A DNA stretch of 64,000 nt. Origin: Faecalibacterium prausnitzii. GTDB lineage: Bacteria; Bacillota; Clostridia; Oscillospirales; Ruminococcaceae. Shown piece by piece: positions 34,780-44,159 of this stretch (its first letter is position 1; every line of letters starts with the position of its first letter). Both the position numbers and the translations under genes were made by a program. The stretch lies in the NCBI GenBank assembly GCA_004558805.1, contig SFDE01000004.1, forward strand, positions 1-64,000. The letters run 5' to 3'. The notes beneath the pieces are model-generated. The model saw nothing but the letters and a program-made list of their open reading frames with translations. It did not search any database and had not been told where the DNA came from.

Positions 34780-34800
34780 TGCGCAATTTAAAATTGCGCA
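34780..34800. repeat. perfect palindrome TGCGCAATTT/AAATTGCGCA
   Basis: A 21-bp palindrome with one central base, in the 311-bp AT-rich divergent gap between the membrane protein and the nucleotidyltransferase. It could be an operator or a small hairpin; there is no T tract on the + strand. The rest of the gap holds only the promoter at 34831. Confidence 0.5.
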
Positions 34801-34830
34801 AGAACCCTAAAGAGGAAAACAGGGATGTGC

Positions 34831-34859
34831 TTGCTGTAAGGGTCCGGGGGGAGTATAAT
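34831..34859 (+). promoter_or_regulatory. promoter of the nucleotidyltransferase gene
   Basis: TTGCTG (34831-34836), 17 bp, TATAAT (34854-34859), 67 bp before the ATG. Confidence 0.75.
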
Positions 34860-34926
34860 AAAAAAAGAGACGCCGCACGGCAGTGCGGACCGGGCAGAAT
34901 GACAGGAACAACAGGAGGAAAATAAC

Positions 34927-35850
34927 ATGAACAAACCGGTACTGGTGGTCATGGCAGCAGGTATGGGCAGCCGTTACGGCGGAATGAAGCAGATCGATCC
35001 GGTGGGACCCAACGGGCAGGTCATCATTGACTACTCTCTGTATGACGCCCGCCGGGCAGGCTTTGAAACGGTGGTCTTTGTCATCAAGCACGAGATCGAG
35101 GACGCCTTTAAACAAGCCATCGGCGATCGGGTATCCCGGGTCATGGACGTAAAATATGCCTTCCAGCAGCTGGACGAGCTGCCGGCAGGCTACACCATCC
35201 CCGAAGGACGGGTAAAGCCCTGGGGCACCTGCCACGCCGTGCTGGCGGCAAAGGACCTCATCGATGGTCCCTTTGCGGTCATCAATGCAGACGACTACTA
35301 TGGTCCCGAAGCGTTCCGGGTGATGTACGACTACCTGTCCACCCACGCCGACGGGGAGTTCTACGATTACTGCATGGTGAGCTACCTGCTGCGGAATACC
35401 GTGTCCGAAAATGGCAGCGTGGCACGGGGCGTCTGCGTCACCAATGAGGACGGCACCCTCCGGAGCGTCACCGAACGCACCCGCATCGAGACCTATGAGG
35501 GCGGGGTGCACTTTACCGAGGACGGCGGTGAGAGCTGGACCGACCTGCCTGGAGATACCCCGGTGAGCATGAACCTGTGGGGCTTTGGCAAGAGCTTTCT
35601 TGCAGAGGCGGAGCGCCGCTTTGCCGGCTGGCTGGACCAGAATCTCCCGGCAAACCCCCTCAAGTGCGAGTACTTTTTGCCGCTGGTGGTCACCGAGCTC
35701 ATCGAAGAGGGCAAGGCAAAGATCCAGGTGCTGCACAGCACCGATAAATGGTACGGCGTTACCTACCGGGAGGATAAGCCTCTGGTAATGGACGCCATCG
35801 CCCACAAGACTGCTGCAGGGGAATACCCGGAGGATCTCTGGGCTGAATAA
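34927..35850 (+). CDS. sugar-phosphate nucleotidyltransferase family protein
   Basis: A 307-residue Rossmann-like NTP transferase. The nucleotide loop is VVMAAGMGSRYGGMKQ (G-x-G-x-R-x-G), followed by a second-strand VFVIK and the metal-binding aspartate pair in NADDYYG (about 120). Such enzymes form NDP-sugars from NTP and a sugar phosphate. The C-terminal third (residues about 200-307) has no left-handed helix, so it is a short form. The product is not predictable. It stands alone with its own promoter and terminator. Confidence 0.82.
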   Translation: MNKPVLVVMAAGMGSRYGGMKQIDPVGPNGQVIIDYSLYDARRAGFETVVFVIKHEIEDAFKQAIGDRVSRVMDVKYAFQQLDELPAGYTIPEGRVKPWGTCHAVLAAKDLIDGPFAVINADDYYGPEAFRVMYDYLSTHADGEFYDYCMVSYLLRNTVSENGSVARGVCVTNEDGTLRSVTERTRIETYEGGVHFTEDGGESWTDLPGDTPVSMNLWGFGKSFLAEAERRFAGWLDQNLPANPLKCEYFLPLVVTELIEEGKAKIQVLHSTDKWYGVTYREDKPLVMDAIAHKTAAGEYPEDLWAE

Positions 35851-35858
35851 GCGTCAAA

Positions 35859-35903
35859 CAACAAAACTCCCGTTCCATACCGGAACGGGAGTTTTGTTGT
35901 TGT
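35859..35903. terminator. terminator between the nucleotidyltransferase and the GGDEF/EAL gene
   Basis: ACAAAACTCCCGTTCC pairs with GGAACGGGAGTTTTGT around a short loop, with T runs on both strands. It serves both convergent genes. Confidence 0.88.
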
Positions 35904-35917
35904 AACGTCAATGCGTT

Positions 35918-38614
35918 TTATTTATCATTTTTCGGGGGAGGGGTAAGGGTGGCGTCCTTGTCAGCAAAGATCCAGATGGTCTCGTTGACATGGATGCCGT
36001 TGCTGGAATAGGGGGTCACCTTGACGTGGAGGCGGGAGCCGTCAGTCTTGGCGTAATCCAGCTCCACGATGTCGCCGTTCAGGACCCGGCTGCGGAGCCT
36101 GTCGTAGTCAAAGAGGAGGCTGAAGGCATCCCAGTCGGCAGGCGCCACCATAGAATCCCGGTAGGCGGCACCGGCGGTGCGGAAGGAACCGCCAAAGTCC
36201 TCCAGTGCCTTGCGGAAGTAGTCCGGCATAATGATGGGACGCACCGTATCTTCCACCAGGTCCACCACATAGACCCCGATGTATTTGGGGGCAAGCACCC
36301 GGAGGAAGTGTTCCGCATCCTGCTTTTCCTGCAGGGTTTTTTCCAGCTTTTCGTTGAGTCCTTCCAGATGGCGCTGTTTGCCGTTGCGGTCATAGAAATT
36401 CTGCTTGTCCTGCCGCATTGCCGCCTCGGCACGCTTTACCGCCTCGTCCAGCCGGCGCAGGTTGGTGGTACTCTGGATGCCCACCGAGATCTCACAACCA
36501 TTTTCCCGCAGGAAACTGCGCATCCGGTCCACAGAAGTCCAGATGTCGTAGGGGGGAACATCGGGGGTCAGGACCACAAATTCGTCGCCCCCAAGGCGGT
36601 AGATATGGCTGCCGGCAAAGAACTTGCGTGCCGCATTGGCAATGGTGCACAGTAGGGTATCGCCGCTGTGGTGCCCCAGATGATCGTTCACATCGTGGAG
36701 CCCCACCACATCTATGTAGGTGCACACCACGTTTCCATTTTCGGAGCAGGGCAGCTCCCGCAGGTCCGATTCGTACCGGCTGCGGTTGTACAGCCCGGTG
36801 AGGGTATCGTGGCTGTAGGAGAAATCCAGCTCCTCGGTGAGCTGGTCGGTCTGGGGATCCTCCCGCATCATCACCGTTGCCCAGGGGTTCTGAGCACAGC
36901 AGCCCCGACAGGGCAGGATCTCCATGGTGATCCAGATGAACCGGTCCAGCAGCTGCTTGCGGAAGCGGCAGAACTCCGGTTTCTGGGAGTGGAACAGGAC
37001 ATCCCGCAGCATTTCCAGATCGGTCTGCTCCCGGAACAGCTCTGCGTCCTCCGGGTGCACTTCTGCCTCCGTCACCAGACGGTCACAGAAGGCGGCAAAA
37101 TCCTCCTCCTGCTCCAGCTCTGCCCCGGGCAGACGGGGATCCCGTTTGATTACCTGATATCCCCCGGTGGAAAGGTTCAGCAGTGCCAGTTCCAGCACGT
37201 TGTCTGCCAGGTTCTGGTAGGTCTGCAGGGCAAGGGAAGCTTTGCCCTTGTCGGCACCGGCGGTGCGGCGGTCCCGGCGCAGCAGGTCCCGGCGAATATC
37301 CCAGTACTCCTCGTTGCCCGGGTGGGAAAGCAGTTCCTCGGCGGTGTCCACCGGCATGGGCTTAAAGAAATAATAGCCCTGAGAATACAGGCAGTCCGCC
37401 GCCTGCAGCATGGACACCTGCTCCGGGGTCTCCACACCCTCTGCAATGATGGGCAGGTTCAGCCGGTGCGCCATGTTTACCACCGACTCCACGATCTGCA
37501 CGCCCTTGCTCTGATTTTGCTGGTTCATATCGATGAGCTTCATGTCCAGCTTGATGGCGTCCACATTGGTGTCCTTGAGCATATTCAGGGAGGAGTAGCC
37601 GCTGCCGAAATCGTCCATCATCACCGAGAAGCCCTTGCGGTGCAAGCCCTGAATAGCGTTCTCCACCACGGCGGAATTTTCTGCCACCATGGTCTCGGTG
37701 ATCTCTGCCAGCAGCAGTTTGGGCTCCAGCTGGTACTTTTCCACCAGATCCGAGAAGATCTGGGGCACATCCATGCTGACGATGTCCACCACCGACACGT
37801 TCACCGATACCGGCACCAGATTGCTGCCGTTGTCCTGCCATTTTTTCAGGGTCTGACAGACGGATTCCCAGATATACCGGTCCAGCTGGGTCACAAGACC
37901 GGTGCTTTCCAGCAGCGGCATGAACTCTCCGGGGGGCACGCAGCCCCGGACGGGATGGTTCCACCGTACCAGAGCCTCCATGCCCACGATGGCACGGGTG
38001 ACCATGTTGCACTTGGGCTGCAGGAAGAAGGTGAACTCGTTGTGGTTCAGAGCATGTTCCAGCTCCCGCAGCAGCTGCTGCTGGGTCTTCAGCTGGTCCA
38101 GCATGGCAGGCACGAACCGGCGGATGGAACCGGAGGCAGAAAGGTCCATACCGGCGATCTGAGCATAGCGGCACAGGGTCTGGGCGTCCGCTTCCGGATG
38201 CTCGGAGACCGGGCACAGACCAAAGGAAAGGAAGAAGGCAAGGTCCTGCTCCTCCGGGTCCATGCAGGTCTGCACGGCGGCAATGATGTCCTGCTGACGC
38301 TGCCGGTCCTCCGGCATACAGAGGAAAAACTCATCGTTTCCCCAGTAGCCCACAGGGCAGCCGGTGCTTTTGGAATAGCTCAGCAGGTGGGCGGCAAGGG
38401 CAGCAAGGAGGGCATCCCCCTTGCTGCTGCCGTAAAGCTCCCCGTAGAGCTTGAAATTTTCGATCTCGATCGCTGCAACACACCAGAGCTCTGTCTTGTG
38501 CTCTTCCAGAAACTGCTGCAGCTGCTGCAGGAAAGCATCCCTGCGGGGAATGGCTGCAAGAGTATCCGGAACGGCAGTGCCCCTATCTTTTTTAGCGCTC
38601 AAATTTTCAGACAT
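35918..38614 (-). CDS. GGDEF-EAL-GGDEF cyclic-di-GMP signalling protein
   Basis: An 898-residue cytoplasmic protein. Residues about 30-180 form a GGDEF-like domain with a degenerate site (YWGNDEFF). An EAL phosphodiesterase domain at about 190-440 keeps GMEALVRW, AEITET, DDFGSGYSSL and AEGVETPEQ, so hydrolysis of c-di-GMP is likely. After a linker (about 440-590) comes a second GGDEF domain (about 600-740) with an intact RLGGDEFVV, then a PAS-like C-terminal part (about 760-880). It can potentially both make and break c-di-GMP. There are no membrane segments. AGGA lies 7 nt before the ATG. A target pathway is not visible. Confidence 0.9.
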   Translation of the reverse strand: MSENLSAKKDRGTAVPDTLAAIPRRDAFLQQLQQFLEEHKTELWCVAAIEIENFKLYGELYGSSKGDALLAALAAHLLSYSKSTGCPVGYWGNDEFFLCMPEDRQRQQDIIAAVQTCMDPEEQDLAFFLSFGLCPVSEHPEADAQTLCRYAQIAGMDLSASGSIRRFVPAMLDQLKTQQQLLRELEHALNHNEFTFFLQPKCNMVTRAIVGMEALVRWNHPVRGCVPPGEFMPLLESTGLVTQLDRYIWESVCQTLKKWQDNGSNLVPVSVNVSVVDIVSMDVPQIFSDLVEKYQLEPKLLLAEITETMVAENSAVVENAIQGLHRKGFSVMMDDFGSGYSSLNMLKDTNVDAIKLDMKLIDMNQQNQSKGVQIVESVVNMAHRLNLPIIAEGVETPEQVSMLQAADCLYSQGYYFFKPMPVDTAEELLSHPGNEEYWDIRRDLLRRDRRTAGADKGKASLALQTYQNLADNVLELALLNLSTGGYQVIKRDPRLPGAELEQEEDFAAFCDRLVTEAEVHPEDAELFREQTDLEMLRDVLFHSQKPEFCRFRKQLLDRFIWITMEILPCRGCCAQNPWATVMMREDPQTDQLTEELDFSYSHDTLTGLYNRSRYESDLRELPCSENGNVVCTYIDVVGLHDVNDHLGHHSGDTLLCTIANAARKFFAGSHIYRLGGDEFVVLTPDVPPYDIWTSVDRMRSFLRENGCEISVGIQSTTNLRRLDEAVKRAEAAMRQDKQNFYDRNGKQRHLEGLNEKLEKTLQEKQDAEHFLRVLAPKYIGVYVVDLVEDTVRPIIMPDYFRKALEDFGGSFRTAGAAYRDSMVAPADWDAFSLLFDYDRLRSRVLNGDIVELDYAKTDGSRLHVKVTPYSSNGIHVNETIWIFADKDATLTPPPKNDK

Positions 38615-38847
38615 TGGACAATCCTCATGATCGGGCAGTAACTACATAATATAGGCAATGGGAAACTGCACCATTGCGTTTTTTCAGCTGCCGCCTGCAA
38701 AAAAGGGGAGAAAAGGCGGTGCTGCGATCCTCTGCCGGACCGATTAACCCAGTCCGGTAGTATACTAATTATATAACAACAGTATAACACTATTCCGGCG
38801 ATTTGAAAATAGATATCTGGAATCTTTTGCAGAGAGGTGCTTTGCAG

Positions 38848-38880
38848 AAAAACAGGGGCTGCCACTTCCGTGACAGCCCC
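38848..38880 (-). terminator. terminator of the trmB-DUF6472-cmpB operon
   Basis: GGGGCTGTCAC and GTGGCAGCCCC pair around GGAA on the minus strand (38880-38855) and are followed by TGTTTTT. Confidence 0.85.
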
Positions 38881-38890
38881 GGCAGCAGAC

Positions 38891-39979
38891 TTAACTGCGG
38901 TCCTTTTTTTCGGGTTCCCGGGGCTTTTCGTCCCGGCGGTTCAGCGCCCGGCGCAGAGCCTCCAGAGAGGTCTTTTTGACACCGTGCTTCAGCTTGGGAT
39001 AGGCACGGAGCATACGGCGGGGACCTACGATGCGGGAGCTGCGCAGCAGCTGTGCCTGCATCTCGTCGGACCGTGCCTGCAGCTCGGCGGCAAGCTCTTC
39101 CAGGTGCAGCAGCTGGGAGGCACGCTCCGCTGCCCCCTTGGCGGCAAGCTTAGCGGCATTTGCCGCTTCTTCGGTGTTCAGGCGTGCAATCTCAGAGGCG
39201 CGGCGGGCAGCGTCCATTGCCTCATCGGTCTTGGAGCGGATGGCGGCAAGGGTCTCCCGGAGGGAGAGGCGGGCTGAGGCATTGTTCTGCGCCTCGGCGG
39301 CGGCAAGCTTCAGCTGCAGCCGGGTCTCGTCCATCTTCTGGTCTGCATTCAGGGCGGTGGTGCCCAGCAGCTCGGTCATGGCGTCGCTGACGGCATGGAT
39401 GCTGTCGCCCAGCTTTTCCATGGTGTCCAGCGTGTCTGCCAGATGGGAGGCAGAAATGGCGGTGACCACCACGTCTACTGCATACACGGCGTAGAGGAAG
39501 ATCATAAGGATCAGTCCCACCAGCGGAGGGATCATGGAGACGATGCCCGCCACGACGGGGTGCACGATGCGCATGACCACCAGGGTGCCCACGCCCCACA
39601 GCAGGCAGAATTCCAGACAAATGAAGCCTCCGATGTTGAAGGGGTAATCACTGTAGTCCCACCAGCGGGTGCGGTAGAGCTTGTACAGCGCCCAACCACC
39701 CACCAGCTCCAGCGCACTGGGCAGGATGACGCCGCCGATGTATAGCAGCAGAGCGCTGTGCAGCAGGGGGGTGAGGGTAAACAACACGATGATCATGCCA
39801 AAGCCGTAGATGGGGCACACGGGACCGTTGAGGAAACCGCGGTTCACCAGCTGCCCGGTGGTGACGGCGGCGTAGATCACTTCCAGACACCAGCCCATGC
39901 AGGAATAGATCAGGAAATATGCCAGGATCTGGTACAGCGAAAAGCCCCAGATCATGGTGTCGGTAAAAAAGGATACCAA
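38891..39979 (-). CDS. CmpB-family putative ABC transporter permease with long coiled-coil tail
   Basis: A 362-residue protein. Residues 1-160 have five membrane helices and the CmpB family block YSCMGWCLEVIYAAVTTGQL followed by NRGFLNGPVCPIYGFG. Residues about 165-362 are an alanine/glutamate-rich coiled coil with a basic end. The start is TTG, chosen because GGAGGTG lies 5 nt upstream; the first ATG is eight codons further in and has no ribosome site. It is the last gene after DUF6472. The function of the family is unproven. Confidence 0.8.
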   Translation of the reverse strand: MVSFFTDTMIWGFSLYQILAYFLIYSCMGWCLEVIYAAVTTGQLVNRGFLNGPVCPIYGFGMIIVLFTLTPLLHSALLLYIGGVILPSALELVGGWALYKLYRTRWWDYSDYPFNIGGFICLEFCLLWGVGTLVVMRIVHPVVAGIVSMIPPLVGLILMIFLYAVYAVDVVVTAISASHLADTLDTMEKLGDSIHAVSDAMTELLGTTALNADQKMDETRLQLKLAAAEAQNNASARLSLRETLAAIRSKTDEAMDAARRASEIARLNTEEAANAAKLAAKGAAERASQLLHLEELAAELQARSDEMQAQLLRSSRIVGPRRMLRAYPKLKHGVKKTSLEALRRALNRRDEKPREPEKKDRS

Positions 39980-40001
39980 GAGAACACCTCCGTTCTCACG
40001 C

Positions 40002-40181
40002 TCAAAGCTGTTTGTTTACGATCTTATACTCATCGCCCGGCTCAAAGAAAGGGCAGGCGGCGGTGGCGTGGGAGAGGTAGCGTGCCATCTCGTCCTCATC
40101 CAGTGCCGCACTCTGGGCGCAGTAATAACAGCCGTATTCGTCCTGCAGGTTGTTCAGGCACAGCTCACAGGGATCAGACAT
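40002..40181 (-). CDS. DUF6472 small cysteine-rich protein
   Basis: A 59-residue protein starting MSDPCELCLNNLQDE, with four to five cysteines in CxxC and CYYC arrangements and the ending EPGDEYKIVNKQL typical of DUF6472. A metal-binding role is suggested by the cysteines. It overlaps the trmB end by 8 bp, so its translation is coupled to trmB, and it precedes cmpB by 22 bp. Confidence 0.8.
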   Translation of the reverse strand: MSDPCELCLNNLQDEYGCYYCAQSAALDEDEMARYLSHATAACPFFEPGDEYKIVNKQL

Positions 40182-40941
40182 GGGCGTTGCCTTCCTGTGC
40201 GGCGGCTTCGGCGGCAGCTGCCTCCCGTGCCATCCGCTTGAGCACCTTGGGGTCCACCCAGGTGACACTGTCGGCACCGGGCTTCTTGCGGGCAATGAGT
40301 GCCTTGATCTTGATGCCCATTTCGGTGAACATCCCCTCATGCTCGGTGCGGATGTTCCACTCCGGCTCGTTCTCGTGGAGGTCGTAGGTGATCCACTCGA
40401 TGTCGTAGCCGGAAGCGGGGAAGTACTCCACGCTGTCCCGGAACAGATCATCGTCGTCGGTCTTGAAGTAGATCTCACCGCCGTCCTTCAGGAACTCCCG
40501 GTAGGCAATGAGCTGTTTGGGGTAGGTAAGACGGTGCTTGTGGGAGGAGTCGTTCTTGCTCCAGGGATTGCAGAAGTTGATGTAGATGCGGCTCACCTCA
40601 TCCTGGGGGGTGATGACACCCTTGATGCGCTCGATGTCGGTGCTCATGATCTTTACGTTGTCGATGGGGCGGTCTGCTGCCGCATATGCCGCCTCGATCT
40701 TCCGCTTGGCAAGGATCAGCACCTTGTCGGTGATGTCGATGCCCAGATAGTTGTTTTCCGGATGAGCACAGGCAAGCTGGGAGATAAAGCCTCCCTTGCC
40801 GCAGCCCAGTTCCAGCACAAAGGGCTGTTCTGGACGGGCGTACTGTGCGTGCCATTTGCCGCCCCAGATCAGGGGTTCGTGGACGTGAAAGTCCGCTGCC
40901 ATCAGTTCGTCGTGGGCATAGGGTTTGAAACGCATTCTCAT
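40174..40941 (-). CDS. trmB: tRNA (guanine-N7)-methyltransferase
   Basis: A 255-residue SAM-dependent enzyme that makes m7G46 in tRNA. The SAM site is VLELGCGKGGFI (about 42-53), followed by GIDITDKV and the family motif INFCNPWSK (a variant of the usual NFSDPWPK). The last 30 residues (VLKRMAREAAAAEAAAQEG) are an alanine-rich extra tail. AAGGAG lies about 11 nt before the ATG. It is the first gene of an operon with DUF6472 and cmpB. Confidence 0.94.
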   Translation of the reverse strand: MRMRFKPYAHDELMAADFHVHEPLIWGGKWHAQYARPEQPFVLELGCGKGGFISQLACAHPENNYLGIDITDKVLILAKRKIEAAYAAADRPIDNVKIMSTDIERIKGVITPQDEVSRIYINFCNPWSKNDSSHKHRLTYPKQLIAYREFLKDGGEIYFKTDDDDLFRDSVEYFPASGYDIEWITYDLHENEPEWNIRTEHEGMFTEMGIKIKALIARKKPGADSVTWVDPKVLKRMAREAAAAEAAAQEGNAHV

Positions 40942-40973
40942 AGTTTGTTGTTCTCCTTCAAATTAACATGGTT

Positions 40974-41154
40974 CGCCCTCTCAGGTGCTAACGCACCAGC
41001 TCCCCCAAAGGGGGAGCCTTTGGCAAAACCGAAAGTTTTTCCGCACTGCCAAGACCTCTCCCTCTGACAGACTTCCCCCGGTCGGGGGAAGATGTCGCCA
41101 TCGGCGACAAAAAGGGGAACGAGGTGGCTTTGCGAAGCAAAGACGGAGAGGGCG
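40974..41154. repeat. palindromic dispersed repeat element (MITE/REP-like), copy 1
   Basis: The element is bounded by inverted repeats CGCCCTCTC (40974-40982) and GAGAGGGCG (41146-41154). Inside are perfect hairpins: AGCTCCCCC/GGGGGAGC, CTTCCCCC/GGGGGAAG, GTCGCC/GGCGAC and CTTTGC/GCAAAG. It fills the gap between alaX and trmB. Similar foldback units are common between genes in Faecalibacterium-type genomes; it encodes no protein. Confidence 0.7.
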
Positions 41155-41161
41155 AGGATGC

Positions 41162-42349
41162 TTACCGATTCCGCTCCCGCAAAAACGCTTCTACCTGTTC
41201 CGGGCTGGCAGTGCAGCTGCCCTGACAGATGCCGGGTTTGCCGCCGCCCCGTCCGGAAAAGGCGGCGTTCAGTTCTTTGGTCAGCTGCCGCACATCGCCG
41301 CCGGACTGAGCAAGGCAGTAGCCGGTGCCCCGGGGGGTGGCAGTCAGGGCGGCGCACAGCCCGGTGGTGCTTTCTGCCAGTCTTGCTGCCAGCCGGTGGA
41401 GCCCGTCCGGGTCCAGCCCCGGCACCACGCAGACGGCGTCTTCGCCGGGGGTGACGGCAGCGGCAAGTGCTTCAAAAAGCTGCCCGCAGAGCCCAAAGTG
41501 GTTGAACTTCAGGGCGGTGTACTCATCGTAGACCCGATGCACCGCTACGGCGGTCTGATCTGCCTTGGCGGAAAGCAGTGCCCCAATGTCTGCCTGCCGC
41601 TGCCGCATCTCCTGCGCCGCAAGGAGGGCGCGTTGTCCGCAGACCACGCTGAGCCGCACCCCGCCCTTGTAGTTTTCGGCAGCAAGGATCTTGATCTGTC
41701 CTACCTGCCCGGTGGTGTGGGTGTGGGTGCCGCAGCAGGCGCAGATGTCTGCACCGGGGATGGTGACGATGCGCACCTGCCCCTGGATCTCCTTTTTGCT
41801 GCGGTACACAAGGTCTGCCAGCTCCTGTTGGGTGGGATAGCTCACCACCACCGGCACATCCTGCCAGACGATGCGGTTTGCCGCCAGCTCCGCCGCCTGC
41901 AGCCCCTCCGGAGAGATGGGCACACTGGTGTCCATTCGCACCGCCTCGGTGCCGATGTGGAAGCCCACATTCTCCGCCCCGAACATCTGGTGCAGAATGC
42001 CGGAAAGGATGTGCTCGCCGGTATGCTGCTGCATCTTGTCAAACCGCCACTCCCAGTCGATGGCGCACTGTACCGCCGCTCCCGGCACCGCCCCGGCAGG
42101 CAGGGCGTCCACCCGGTGCCACAGGACCCCTTCGGTCTCGTGGACGTCGGTGACGGTCAGCCGGGTGCCTTCCGGCAGGGTCAGGGTGCCCCGGTCGGAG
42201 GGCTGTCCGCCGCCTTCCGGGTAAAACACCGTGGCGTCCAGCGCAATGCGCCCGCCGCCGGTCTTGGGATCCAGCTGGGCGGCAAGGATGACGCTGTCGC
42301 ACTGGGTGCGGAAAGGATCCTGTTCAAAGTATTTTTCGGTGCGCTGCAT
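41162..42349 (-). CDS. alaX: alanyl-tRNA editing protein, AlaX long form
   Basis: A 395-residue trans-editing hydrolase that removes serine or glycine from mischarged tRNA-Ala. It has the editing domain zinc ligands in MQQHTGEHILSG (HxxxH, about 104-115) and CACCGTHTHTTG (about 206-217), plus a C-terminal DHHA1-type domain ending in a glycine-rich SGRGGGKPGICQG. The FYPEGGGQPSD segment near residue 42 is typical. The motif CCGTHTHTTG differs slightly from the usual ACGGTH. It is transcribed toward trmB but separated from it by the repeat element. Confidence 0.92.
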   Translation of the reverse strand: MQRTEKYFEQDPFRTQCDSVILAAQLDPKTGGGRIALDATVFYPEGGGQPSDRGTLTLPEGTRLTVTDVHETEGVLWHRVDALPAGAVPGAAVQCAIDWEWRFDKMQQHTGEHILSGILHQMFGAENVGFHIGTEAVRMDTSVPISPEGLQAAELAANRIVWQDVPVVVSYPTQQELADLVYRSKKEIQGQVRIVTIPGADICACCGTHTHTTGQVGQIKILAAENYKGGVRLSVVCGQRALLAAQEMRQRQADIGALLSAKADQTAVAVHRVYDEYTALKFNHFGLCGQLFEALAAAVTPGEDAVCVVPGLDPDGLHRLAARLAESTTGLCAALTATPRGTGYCLAQSGGDVRQLTKELNAAFSGRGGGKPGICQGSCTASPEQVEAFLRERNR

Positions 42350-42489
42350 GGCGCGAATACCTCCCGTAAGAATTTCTGTAAAACCAAGTATACCACGATT
42401 TTTGCCTGTGGAAAATAGGCTGCGGTTATGTTATGATAGGAAATAAACAAACCACCCTTTGAATCGTGGAAAAGTGAGGAAGTAAGATC

Positions 42490-44049
42490 ATGCGTGAAAG
42501 TGGAATCCTGATGCCTGTGTCCAGTCTGCCGGGTCCCTACGGCATTGGCTGCTTTGGCAAGGAAGCATTCAAATTTGTGGATTTTCTGGCAGCTGCAGGG
42601 CAGAACATCTGGCAGCTGCTGCCCCTGAGTCCCACCGGCTACGGTGACAGCCCCTACCAGAGCTGCTCCGCCTTTGCTGGCAACCCCTATTTTATCGATC
42701 TGGAAACGCTGGCAGAGGAAGGTCTGCTGACCCCGGCGCAGCTCCGGGCGGAGTCCTGGGGCAAGAACCCTCTGCAGGTGGACTACGGCACCCTGTACAC
42801 CAGCCGCTACAAGGTGCTGCGTGCCGCCTACGCCGCATGGCTGGCACAGTGCAGGAATGTAAACGGCTGCGCATATTATTTCCCGGACGAATACTATGCC
42901 TTTGCCTTTGCCAATGAGGAGTGGCTGGAGGACTATGCCCTGTATATGGCGCTGAAGGTGAAAAACGGCATGAAGAACTGGGTGGAATGGGACCGCCCCT
43001 ACCGTCTGCGGGACCCCAAAGCGCTGGCGCAGTTTGCCAAGGAGAACGCCCAGGAGATCGGCTTCTGGAAATTTGTGCAGTACAAGTTTGCCGTCCAGTG
43101 GCAGAAGGTGAAGCACTACGCCAACGAAAAGGGAGTGCAGATCCTGGGCGATATCCCCATCTATGTGTCGGCGGACTCGGTGGACGCATGGACCGGCGGG
43201 GAGCTGTTTGAGCTGGACAGCGAGGGCGGTTTTGCCCGGGTGGCAGGCTGCCCGCCGGATTACTTCTCCGCAGAGGGGCAGCTGTGGGGCAACCCCCTGT
43301 ACGATTGGGCGTACCACAAAAAGACCGGCTATGCCTGGTGGATCCGCCGGGTGCGCCACGCTCTGGGTATCTACGACCTGCTGCGCATTGACCACTTCCG
43401 GGGCTTTGACACCTACTGGGCGATCCCGGCAGACAGTGCCACCGCCAAGACTGGAAAGTGGGAGATCGGACCTCGGATGGAGTTGTTCGATGCACTGGAA
43501 AAGGCACTGGGCAGGCTGCCCATCATTGCAGAGGATCTGGGCGAGCTGTTCCCCAGTGTCCGGCAGCTGCTGGCAGACAGCACCTTCCCGGGAATGAAGG
43601 TGCTGCAGTTTGCCTTCGGCGGCGGGGACAACGAGTACCTGCCCCACAACCACATCAAGAACTGCGTGGTCTACCCCGGCACCCACGACAACACCACCCT
43701 GACCGACTGGTGGGAAAAGCGGGCAAGTCCGGCGGAAAAGGCGACTGCCGCCGCCTACCTGCACCTGACGGCATCCTGCCAGCCCACCCCCAGAGAGGTG
43801 GCGGCGGTAAAGACTGCTGCCGCCCGCACCAGACTGCTGCGGGCAGCGCTGGGCTCCCCGGCGGACCGTGCCATCATCCCCCTGTATGACTGGCTGGGGC
43901 TGGGTGCCGAGGCGCACCTGAACACCCCGGGCAAGCTGGGAGGCAACTGGGCATGGCGTGCCGCCGCCGGCTTTGGTACCGCAAAGCTGGCGGAGACCAT
44001 CCGGCAGGAGTGCGCCGTGTACTGCCGCACCCCGGCAAAGGCGGAGTGA
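42490..44049 (+). CDS. malQ: 4-alpha-glucanotransferase (GH77)
   Basis: A 519-residue amylomaltase that transfers maltodextrin segments. It starts with RESGILMPVSSLPGPYGIG and has the GH77 catalytic regions LLRIDHFRGFDTYWAIP (nucleophile Asp near 300), IIAEDLGE (acid/base Glu near 343) and YPGTHDNTT. The length is typical. It stands alone, divergent from alaX, so it probably serves glycogen or maltodextrin turnover in general. Confidence 0.96.
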   Translation: MRESGILMPVSSLPGPYGIGCFGKEAFKFVDFLAAAGQNIWQLLPLSPTGYGDSPYQSCSAFAGNPYFIDLETLAEEGLLTPAQLRAESWGKNPLQVDYGTLYTSRYKVLRAAYAAWLAQCRNVNGCAYYFPDEYYAFAFANEEWLEDYALYMALKVKNGMKNWVEWDRPYRLRDPKALAQFAKENAQEIGFWKFVQYKFAVQWQKVKHYANEKGVQILGDIPIYVSADSVDAWTGGELFELDSEGGFARVAGCPPDYFSAEGQLWGNPLYDWAYHKKTGYAWWIRRVRHALGIYDLLRIDHFRGFDTYWAIPADSATAKTGKWEIGPRMELFDALEKALGRLPIIAEDLGELFPSVRQLLADSTFPGMKVLQFAFGGGDNEYLPHNHIKNCVVYPGTHDNTTLTDWWEKRASPAEKATAAAYLHLTASCQPTPREVAAVKTAAARTRLLRAALGSPADRAIIPLYDWLGLGAEAHLNTPGKLGGNWAWRAAAGFGTAKLAETIRQECAVYCRTPAKAE

Positions 44050-44153
44050 CCAAACCCGGGAGCTACTTTGTACGGGATTTGACAATCTGACGAAAATGTA
44101 AAAAATTTTCAGAAAAATAGTGCATTCTGCTGGCAAAAACCCTGTCTGAATGG

Positions 44154-44159
44154 TATAAT
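44154..44159 (+). promoter_or_regulatory. extended -10 promoter of the degenerate GGDEF gene
   Basis: TGG-TATAAT (TATAAT at 44154-44159) gives a leader of about 100 nt before the ATG at 44263. I checked the leader for a c-di-GMP riboswitch and see no convincing match. Confidence 0.6.
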
